DNA of 64,000 bases, taken from contig CAMZMU010000040.1 of NCBI GenBank assembly GCA_947311845.1, forward strand, positions 58,924,474 through 58,988,473, read 5' to 3'. This DNA comes from Poa pratensis (Eukaryota; Streptophyta; Magnoliopsida; Poales; Poaceae). The position numbers and the translations under genes are program-made. The notes beneath the pieces were generated by a model. That model was given only the letters and a program-made list of their open reading frames with translations, did no database searches and was not told where the DNA came from. Positions 55,901 to 64,000 of the stretch are shown here, piece by piece; the first letter of the stretch is position 1, and the number at the start of each line of letters is the position of its first letter.

Positions 55901-57320
55901 CCTCTGGATGACTAGCGATGTGAATCTCTCCTAGATACTTATACTTTTTACCAGCCAAACTAAAGGGCTGAGAGCAAGCTTTCTATTTTTATTTCCATTA
56001 CTGTCTATTCTTAACTGCTGGCTCTTTCCTAACTATGGAAATTCCGAAGCATATGATTGGCCTACAATTGACAATCAATATTCAGGATGTCTTCCAAAAA
56101 ATAATTTGCTAGAAGACAGTCATTTAGTTCACTCAATTCTGTGACGTTGCAATTGGCCTAACAAAATTGCTCCCTAGACATGACAATTTCGGTGTGGTAG
56201 CCAGTACCCTACCCGGCTTGATTATGAATATGGTTCACTATGTTTGGAAATAACTCATGCGTTCCTAATTAAGCAAATCATGTAATGCTGCGCATATTAC
56301 AGTCCAATAGTATTTATCTATTTTCCTTATTAAGCGAATCATGTAATGGTGCGCATGAAACAACTCTTGATGCTTTATGTGTTTCAGTATGGATTCTTGG
56401 TTCCTATTAATTTACAGGTTATATTGTTGTGCATAACTTCAGTTATCACGTTGTAGCAGATTCTGGCAGCTCCATTTGAGTGGGGAGAAACACCAATGCA
56501 GAATGAAAAGGTATATGCTCTATATTTATCAGAACCATGTCCTTGCATGATTGGAGGAACTCAATTTTTTTGGATATCGAATGCATTGTACTAAAAACAA
56601 GTCAAGAAATTAAGTTTTCTGTATTATCTTGCTTTTGTGAATGTCTTTTCCATGTACTGACTCAGTATGAAAGAACAAATAAAATCTTACTATTAATATA
56701 TAGTCCATAGGTTAGAATTTTTTTTACTGGTTTCCGGGTGTGCTTAGTTGATTCATTCCGTTGCTGTTGTAGTGCTATGATCCACTTATCCATTGTTTGT
56801 CACAAAGTGCCTGCGCCAACTACACATTTAATGATGCATCGTTGATTAGACCGTTTATTTCTGCTTCATGTTCTGTTAGCAAGTTTCTACTGCATGTTAA
56901 GTTTGGAGGGTAGCTCCACATATTCCCTGCACATGATTTTACCCCCTTTGGCCCCCCATTCTTTGGGGAGTGACACCATGCCAATTTTTAGTAAACTCAG
57001 AAAATCGTATGAAAATAAAGCAAGGAAACATGTGAGCCCTATTGAGCAAGCTCATGAGCCACCCTATTCTGATCCATACTAGCATTCCCACCCTCTCCAC
57101 TGTATGATGTCCCACATGTAATTAATCAGAATTAAGCTTTCATATAAGGTCCCATTGATCACAGATCAGATATAATAGGCAGCCTGTTTTGCAGTGCACA
57201 TGATTAATTATCTTTTAGCTTGGTTTTACATTCAGCTTGCCAGGTTCTTGCAAATTTTTCTTATTGCTCACAGTTGCAAAATTCTATTCTGATGTCAGTC
57301 AAATAGCGTAAACTTTTCCT
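52980..57320 (+). other. Gene-like region with leader, intron-like tracts and short exon-like pieces
   Basis: The left 1.4 kb is GC-rich and CT-rich, like a grass promoter and first exon. It starts with a hairpin (gctgagaccc ... gggctcagc, about 52993-53026) and has internal near-repeats (atctggcgctatgc twice, ctcacttttctgct twice). From 53.7 kb on the sequence is T-rich and intron-like. Short stretches with exon-like composition occur near 54998-55065 (ANAWDTPWRAHTVAML), 55693-55800 (GSVDYALSGHLPDKNYAVTS) and 56460-56510 (ILAAPFEWGETPMQNEK, followed by a gtatat donor). They cannot be joined into one frame and I recognise no family. It may be a decayed gene or part of a gene-capturing transposon cut off by the CACTA element. 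Confidence 0.3.
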
Positions 57321-57349
57321 GTAATCACTACGGGAGAGCACGACTATGC

Positions 57350-57580
57350 CGACGGCCAACCCCTAAGCCGACGGCTTTTTGTCGGGGCCGTCGGCATTGA
57401 GTCCGTCGAGGCCGGCCCACAAAAAAAACCGTCGGCATAGAAAATGCCGTCGGCATAGCTAATCTAAGCCGACGGTAGCCGTCGGCTAAAAGTTTGCCGT
57501 CGGCATAAGTAATCTCAGACGATTTTTTAAGAATAGGAAAAATTACAGCCTCGCCTACGCCGACGGCATTTCCGTCGGCA
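57350..57580. repeat. CACTA subterminal repeats (GCCGTCGGCATAG family)
   Basis: Short motifs ctatgccgacggc, aagccgacggc, ggccgtcggcat, accgtcggcatag, tgccgtcggcatag, aagccgacggtagccgtcgg, tgccgtcggcataa and cgccgacggcatttccgtcg follow one another in alternating orientation. In characterised CACTA elements such arrays bind a transposon-encoded protein. Confidence 0.8.
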
Positions 57581-58058
57581 AAAATAAAATTATCTTTAAT
57601 GTTTATTCTTTTCTATTTCTTTTATGCTTGTAACCGTCAGCACAGGGTCCATGTTTTTTTATAATCTTCATTTTTATGTATTTATTTATTACTATAAATT
57701 AAATTTAACATTTTTAATATGTTTTTATTCATTTTTATGTATATAGCTACACCGAATAGCGGTCTCCACCCACATAAAATGATGACGCGAATCTTGTCTC
57801 TCAGAATTGCACGTCAAGATATTGCGTAAGGGGTGGGGTATAAGTTTGTTTAAGGTGTTCCTAGGGGCTAACCTTACAGAAGCAACCAAAAAATTTCACT
57901 TTTCTACCCCCTTTCGACTACTTTTCGCATTGATATTAAACAAACCATGCAAATTACATTGACAACATAAATTACACAGAGAACAAAATATCGAGTTCTT
58001 GCGAGAACACAACATAAATTGAAGATACATGGTACTCTGCAAATTAGAAAAAGAAAAA

Positions 58059-58550
58059 TCATCTACCATCGACGCAGCCTCCCGCATCACTCCTGCCTTT
58101 CGACGACGCAACACCCTTGCCCTTCGACGACGCAGCACCCTTGTCCTTCGACGACGCAGCACCCTTGCCCTTCGATGACGCCGCCGCCGCTGCTGCAGCT
58201 TTATTGCTCTCTTCACTCGGCATGAAGATATCATCTTCATCCTCGCTCTCCTCGAGCCATAAAATAGGAAATCTTATAGCGCTGGCCAAATCTGTCTCCC
58301 TCGTATATGTTGCCTTCTTCTTCTGCCACCTAGCATGCATCCTGAGAAGTTCTTCCCGTATTTCCCTCCAAGTCCTCGATGGCCACCCATGCCTACTTAG
58401 CTTCGCTGATAGCTCACGAAGATGAGGTGGATAAGTAACAATATCCTCGAATGACACTTCCTTATTGTCTACCTTGAACTCGGCCGTAAACTTCAAAAGG
58501 AGTGCCGACATTCCTAGCTGGAAACTACGATCTGAAGGAAAGCTCAACAT
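58059..58550 (-). CDS. Hypothetical CACTA-internal protein with SSKGKGAA repeats
   Basis: A 163-codon frame starting MLSFPSDRSFQLGMSALLL. The first 110 residues look like a folded domain with basic and aromatic residues (WPSRTWREIREELLRMHARWQKKK). An acidic stretch follows (LEESEDEDDIF), then an Ala-rich run and four imperfect copies of GAASSKGK or GVASSKGR. It lies inside the CACTA element on the strand opposite to the left-to-right direction. I recognise no family. Its intact length and non-random composition suggest an element-encoded accessory protein or its remnant, but I have no proof of expression. Confidence 0.4.
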   Translation of the reverse strand: MLSFPSDRSFQLGMSALLLKFTAEFKVDNKEVSFEDIVTYPPHLRELSAKLSRHGWPSRTWREIREELLRMHARWQKKKATYTRETDLASAIRFPILWLEESEDEDDIFMPSEESNKAAAAAAASSKGKGAASSKDKGAASSKGKGVASSKGRSDAGGCVDGR

Positions 58551-58735
58551 GTTCGAGTGAGTGGACTTGAATGCTTACCAACCTCAGTGAGAAGGGGTTC
58601 TTATAGGCCGAGAAGACAAGAATTGGCGGGAGAAACAGGCGGGAAATAGGATGGTGGGAAAAAAAAGGCGGGAGATAGGATGGCGGGAAAAAAATCGCGG
58701 CAAGAAAATCCACGGCAAAAAAAATGCACCGTCGG

Positions 58736-59150
58736 GATGAACTGAAGGATTTCTAGATAGAACAAAACACACGGTTTCCCCTGCATACAGCCCGACGGTG
58801 GCTAGAGAGTGCCTGCATATCAAATGCACCGACGGGATGTATGCAGCGAATCCGAATGATTTGTATTTGGTCGATGAACTGAAGGATTTCTAGATAGAAC
58901 AAAACACACGGTTTCCCCTGCATACAGCCCGACGGTGGCTAGAGAGTGCCTGCATATCAAATGCACCGTCGGGATGTATGCAGGGAATCCGAATGATTTG
59001 TATCTGGTCGATGAACTGAAGGATTTATAGATAGAACAAAACACACGATTTCCCCTGCATACAGCCCGACGGTGGCTAGAGAGTGCCTGCATATCAAATG
59101 CACTGTCGGGATGTATGCAGGGAATCTGAATGCTCTGTATACCAAATGAA
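58736..59150. repeat. 137-bp tandem repeat, about three copies
   Basis: Units begin gatgaactgaaggattt at 58736, 58873 and 59010, exactly 137 bases apart. They contain catacagcccgacggtggc and gcaccg(t/a)cgggatgtatgc. They are near-identical by eye. The minus-strand frames over them are repeat artefacts. Confidence 0.9.
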
Positions 59151-59209
59151 CTACAATGAGTACACACTGAGAGTGCCGAAGATGTCCTAGAGGTGGGCTA
59201 TATATAGGG

Positions 59210-59790
59210 TCGCGTGGCTTACGAAGTGGTCGTGATAGTGCTTATCCAACGGCTCAGAAGCACTCGAAAGAAACACACCGCTGATCCAACGGCTCACAAG
59301 CGCTGGAAGGAAACACACGATCTGTGTGCTTCTTCCTCATTGGGCATACTACAGCTCACAAGCCCTGAAAAGAAACACACACGGCTGATCCAACGGCTCA
59401 CAAGCGCTCGAAAGAAACACACCGCTGATCCAACGGCTCACAAGCGCTCGAAGGAAACACACGATCCGTGTGCTTCTTCCTGATTGGGCATGCTACAGCT
59501 CACAAGCCCTGAAAAGAAACACACACGGCTGATCAAACGGCTCACAAGCGCTCGAAATAAACACACCGCTGATCCAACGGCTCACAAGCGCTCGAAGGAA
59601 ACACACGATCCGTGTGCTTCTTCCTGATTGGGCATGCTACAGCTCACAAGCCCTGAAAAGAAACACACACGGCTGATCCAACGGCTCACAAGCGCTCGAA
59701 AGAAACACACCGCTGATCCAATGGCTCACAAGCGCTAGAAGGAAATACACGATCCGTGTGCTTCTTCCTGATTGGGCATACTACATGCAC
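59210..59790. repeat. 144-bp higher-order tandem repeat, about four copies
   Basis: The marker gtgtgcttcttcct occurs at 59324, 59468, 59612 and 59756, exactly 144 bases apart. Each unit holds three variants of a shorter subunit, (a)cggctcacaagcgctcgaa followed by (a/g)gaaacacac. Confidence 0.9.
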
Positions 59791-59792
59791 TA

Positions 59793-62700
59793 GAATCTTG
59801 TGTTGATTTGGGGTAGACTTTGGTTTCTCATGTTCCTATGGCCTAAGCTAACACAACCAAGCAAAAAAGCCCACTGGCCTACCCCCTTTCGACGCACGTC
59901 TATGGGGGTAGACGAAAACTTTAGGGTTTTTCCAGCGGATTCAGGGTTTCGCCGAAGCGGGCCCCGGAGCGTCGGAACCCCACCCAAACCTAGGTTGTGC
60001 CATACCATATGTATAAAAGTGTGTTGTGTGTGTGTAAATGTGCAATATCCTACTCCTAGGTGTGACCGGCTTCACCGACTTCACTTTCTCTCTAGTGAGT
60101 TTCTGCACTTAGAGGTGAAAACTCCCCTTTCGGGCGAACCGGATGGAATCTTGTGTTGATTTGGGGTAGACTTTGGTTTCTCATGTTCCTATGGCCTAAC
60201 CTAGCACAACCAAGCAAAAAAGTCCACGGGCCTACCCCCTTTCGACGCACGTCTATGAGGGTAGATGAAAACATTAGGGTTTTTCCAGCGGATTCAGGGT
60301 TTCGCCGAAGCGGGGCCCCAGAGCGTCGAAACCCCACCCAAACCTACGTTGTGCCATACCATATGTATACAAGTGTGTTGTGTGTTGTAAATGTGCAATA
60401 TCCTACTCCTAGGTGTGACCGGCTTCACCGACTTCACTTTCTCTCTAGTGAGTTTCTGCACTTAGAGGTGAAAACTCCCCTTTCGGGCGAACCGGATGGA
60501 ATCTTGGGTTGATTTGGGGTAGACTTTGGTTTCTCATGTTTCTATGGCCTAACCTAACATAACCAAGCAAAAAAGTCCACTGGCCTACCCCTTTCGACGC
60601 ACGTCTATGGGGGTAGACGAAAACGTTAGGGTTTTTCCAGCGGATTCAGGGTTTCGCCGAAGCGGGGCCCCGGAGCGTCGGAACCCCACCCAAACCTAGG
60701 TTGTGCCATACCATATGTATACAAGTGTGTTGTGTGTTGTAAATGTGCAATATCCTACTCCTAGGTGTGACCGGCTTCACCGACTTCACTTTCTCTCTAG
60801 TGAGTTTCTGCACTTAGAGGTGAAAACTCCCCTTTCGGGCGAACCGGATGGAATTTTGTATTGATTTGGGGTAGACTTTGGTTTCTCATGTTCCTATGGC
60901 CTAACCTAACACAACCAAGCAAAAAAGTCCACTGGCCTACCCCCTTTCGACGCACGTCTATGGGGGTAGACGAAAACGTTAGAGTTTTTCCAGCGGATTC
61001 AGGGTTTCGCCGAAGCGGGGCCCCGGAGCGTCGGAACCCCACCCAAACCTAGGTTGTGCCATACCATATGTATAAAAGTGTGTTGTGTGTTGTAAATGTG
61101 CAATATCCTACTCCTAGGTGTGACCGGCTTTACCGACTTCACTTTCTCTTTAGTGAGTTTCCGCACTTAGAGGTGAAAACTCCCGTTCCGGGCGAACCAG
61201 ATGGAATCTTGTGTTGATTTGGGGTAGACTTTGGTTTATCATGTTCCTATGGCCTAACCTAACACAACCAAGCAAAAAAGTCCACTGGCCTACCCCCTTT
61301 CGACGCACGTCTATGGAGGTAGACGAAAACATTAGGATTTTTCCAGCGGATTCAGGGTTTCGCCGAAGCGGGGCCCCGGAGTGTCGAAACCCCACCCAAA
61401 CCTAGGTTGTGCCATACCATATGTATACAAGTGTGTTGTGTGTTGTAAATGTGCAATATCCTACTCCTAGGTGTGACCGGCTTCACCGACTTCACTTTCT
61501 CTCTAGTGAGTTTCTGCACTTAGAGGTGAAAACTCCCCTTCCGGGCGAACCGGATGGAATCTTGTGTTGATTTGGGTTAGACTTTGGTTTCTCATGTTCC
61601 TATGGCCTAACCTAACACAACCAAGCAAAAAGTCCACTGGCCTACCCCCTTTCGACGCACGTCTATGGGGGTAGACGAAAACGTTAGGGTTTTTCCAGCG
61701 GATTCAGGGTTTCGCCGAAGCGGGGCCCCGGAGCGTCGGAACCCCACCCAAACCTAGGTTGTGCCATACCATATGTATACAAGTGTGTTGTGTGTTGTAA
61801 ATGTGCAATATCCTACTCCTAGGTGTGACCGGCTTCACCGACTTCACTTTCTCTCTAGTGAGTTTCTGCACTTAGAGGTGAAAACTCCCCTTTCGGGCGA
61901 ACCGGATGGAATCTTGTATTGATTTGGGGTAGACTTAGGTTTCTCATGTTCCTATGGCCTAACCTAACACAACCAAGCAAAAAAGTCCACTGGCCTACCC
62001 CCTTTCGACGCACGTCTATGGGGGTAGACGAAAACGTTAGAGTTTTTCCAGCGGATTCAGGGTTTCGCCGAAGCGGGGCCCCGGAGCGTCGGAACCCACC
62101 CAAACCTAGGTTGTGCCATACCATATGTATAAAAGTGTGTTGTGTGTTGTAAATGTGCAATATCCTACTCCTAGGTGTGACCGGCTTCACCGACTTCACT
62201 TTCTCTCTAGTGAGTTTCTGCATTTAGAGGTGAAAACTCCCTTTTCGGGCGAACCGGATGGAATCTTGTGTTGATTTGGGGTAGACTTTGGTTTCTCATG
62301 TTCCTATGGCCTAACCTAACACAACCAAGCAAAAAAGTCCACTGGCCTACCCCCTTTCGACGCATGTCCATGGGGGTAGACGAAAACGTTAGGGTTTTTC
62401 CAGCGGATTCAGGGTTTCGCCAAAGCGGGGCCCGGAGCGTCGGAACCCCACCCAAACCTAGGTTGTGCCATACCATATGTATACAAGTGTGTTGTGTGTT
62501 GTAAATGTGCAATATCCTACTCCTAGGTGTGACCGGCTTCACCGACTTCACTTTCTCTCTACTGAGTTTCTGCACTTAGAGGTGAAAACTCCCCTTTCGG
62601 GCGAACCGGATGGAATCTTGTGTTGATTTGGGGTAGACTTTGGTTTCTCATGTTCCTATGGCCTAACCTAACACAACCAAGCAAAAAGTCCACTGGCCTA

Positions 62701-63150
62701 CCCCTTTCGACGCACGTCTATGGGGGTAGACGAAAACGTTAGGGTTTTTCCAGCGGATTCAGGGTTTCGCCGAAGCGGGGCCCCGGAGCGTCGGAACCCC
62801 ACCCAAATCTAGGTTGTGCCATACCATATGTATACAAGTGTGTTGTGTGTTGTAAATGTGCAATATCCTACTCCTAGGTGTGACCGGCTTCACCGACTTC
62901 ACTTTCTCTCTAGTGAGTTTCTGCACTTAGAGGTGAAAACTCCCCTTTCGGGCGAACCGGATGGAATCTTGTGTTGATTTGGGGTAGACTTTGGCTTCTC
63001 ATGTTCCTATGGCCTAACCTAACACAACCAAGCAAAAAAGTCCACTGGCCTGCCCCCTTTCGACGACGTTCAAGGGGGTAGACGAAAACGTTAGGGTTTT
63101 TCCGGCGGATCTAGGGTTTCGCCGGAGCGGGGCCTTGGAGCATCGGAACC
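59793..63150. repeat. 351-353-bp tandem array, nine full copies and one partial
   Basis: Units begin gaat(c/t)ttg at 59793, 60146, 60499, 60851, 61204, 61557, 61909, 62261, 62613 and 62964. The last is partial and diverges after about 63060. Units differ by only a few substitutions and one-base length changes. Each contains gttagggtttttcc, whose complement has the AAACCCTAA telo-box. Small frames of about 60-120 codons recur on both strands in step with the repeat, which does not show coding. Confidence 0.95.
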
Positions 63151-63299
63151 ATACCCTACCATATAATAAACTCTATAAACTTGTAATGAAATAAATTATA
63201 ATATTTAAAATATTAATAAAATAGCTTTTTTTTAGACAAATTAATAAAATATGTAAAAATGAAAAAAATACATGTGTCGACGGCAAAGCCGTCAGCATA

Positions 63300-63850
63300 G
63301 GGTCCTTGCCTTGTTCTGTTTTGACCAAGTCCCGCGCGGCTAGCCCCCCACTATCCCAAATCCCAAATCGACCAGCGAGTACCCGGCCGTCCCTCGCCGC
63401 TCGCCCTCTCGCCGCTCGCCCTCTCCAGCCGTCCCTCGCCGCTCGCCCTCTCCACCCAACCCCGCCGCACTCCGCCCGACCCCGCGCCTCGCCGCACTCC
63501 ACCCATCTCGCCGCTCTCCGCCCGACCCGCCCCTCGCCGTCCCACACCCTAGCCCTGCAACCTCTCCGGCCGCTCCTTGCCTTAGCGCCGCCCCTTGCCC
63601 TCTGACCCTCTCCGACCGCCCCTCGCCCTAGTACCGCCCCTCTCCGGCCGCTCCTAGCCCTAGCGCCGCCCACCCATCTTTGGCCATCCCAAACCCTAGC
63701 ACCGCCCGCCACTCGTCGCCCGCCAACCCCTCCATCCGCCAACCTCTCCCTCCAGCGCTGGCTGACCCTGCTTATCGCGACCTACTCTCCCGCGACCTGC
63801 ACCTCCGGCTAACCTACTTCTCGCCGGCGACCTCCTCACAACAGAGAAGG
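63300..63850 (+). other. GC- and pyrimidine-rich tract, possible first exon of the CACTA gene
   Basis: A C-rich stretch with short tandem ccctcgccgctcgccctctc units (about 63388-63445) is followed by gacctactctcccgcgacctg and ends cagagaaggtagtg at about 63840-63855, a donor-like site. It could be a 5' UTR or first exon of the element's transposase gene, which would lie to the right of the window. There is no supported frame. Confidence 0.3.
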
Positions 63851-64000
63851 TAGTGCTCTTTTTTTTACAATGTATATGTATTTTTATTGTATAGTTACTA
63901 GTTGTGACTGTGATATACCGTGCAATAGGCTCCTAGTAGAGATTAACAACATACACAATGTTTGTTGGGAGCTTTATTAGTGTTCCACTCTAGCTATATA

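Larger units (their letters stand above)
57336..64000. mobile_element. CACTA (En/Spm) DNA transposon, left part; continues beyond the window
   Basis: The terminus CACTACGGGAGAGC begins at 57336. The subterminal 260 bases hold at least eight direct and inverted copies of GCCGTCGGC(ATA), the expected binding-site array of CACTA elements. A gtcgacggcaaagccgtcagcatagg phrase recurs at 63269-63300, so the array DNA in between probably belongs to the same element. The partner terminus and transposase are not in the window. Confidence 0.75.

Noticed and set aside
57350..59790. CRISPR-like regular repeats
   Set aside because: The repeats are direct tandem or subterminal transposon motifs without unique spacers, and the genome is a plant.
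59793..63150. Repeated 80-122-codon frames on both strands of the 353-bp array
   Set aside because: They recur with the DNA repeat, occur on both strands, break with one-base length changes, and the period is not a multiple of three.

Overview
The window looks like nuclear DNA of a Triticeae grass (wheat, Aegilops or barley lineage). The reasons are: a split chloroplast transketolase gene with a very GC-rich first exon, a grass-type intronless PR-1 gene, an Au-type SINE, many Stowaway MITEs with CTCCCTCC termini, a CACTA element with GCCGTCGGC subterminal motifs, a 5S-bearing Cassandra-like solo LTR, and dense nested LINEs and Mutator-like elements. There is no bacterial-style operon or CRISPR array. 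Most long open frames are retrotransposon relics or chance frames in GC-rich or repetitive DNA.

Layout. 1-2.3 kb: LINE remnants. 3.3-8.6 kb: a 5.3-kb Mutator-like element (terminal inverted repeats, 8-bp flanking repeat) carrying CT/CTAT microsatellites and exon-like pieces. 10.3-12.9 kb: a tandem duplication of a gene-like module (family B). 13.7-17.2 kb: AT-rich repeats and MITEs. 17.87-21.6 kb: an Au SINE followed by the seven-exon transketolase gene, which carries five single-base deletions. 22-30 kb: further family B copies broken by LINE-like retroposons, a LINE split by a 1.2-kb Mutator-like element, and a recent 0.5-kb tandem duplication. 29.9-35.6 kb: a PIF/Harbinger-like element, a reverse-strand LINE with a 15-bp target duplication, and another terminal-inverted-repeat element. 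36-40 kb: family B again, a Cassandra-like solo LTR and two retroposons. 40-52.5 kb: six copies of a second unknown gene-like family (family A), three pointing right and three pointing left, on both sides of the PR-1 gene at 45.5 kb. 52.6-57.3 kb: a tRNA-like retroposon and a gene-like region with no coherent frame. 57.3 kb to the end: one CACTA element containing three unrelated tandem arrays (137, 144 and about 353 bp).

The two recognisable host genes act independently: transketolase in the plastid Calvin cycle and pentose-phosphate metabolism, PR-1 in secreted defence. The rest is a record of transposition and local duplication. The most unusual structures are the two locally amplified gene-like families, especially the family A copies arranged as inverted arms around PR-1. 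All statements come from reading the sequence. No database search was possible, and family assignments rest on recalled motifs.
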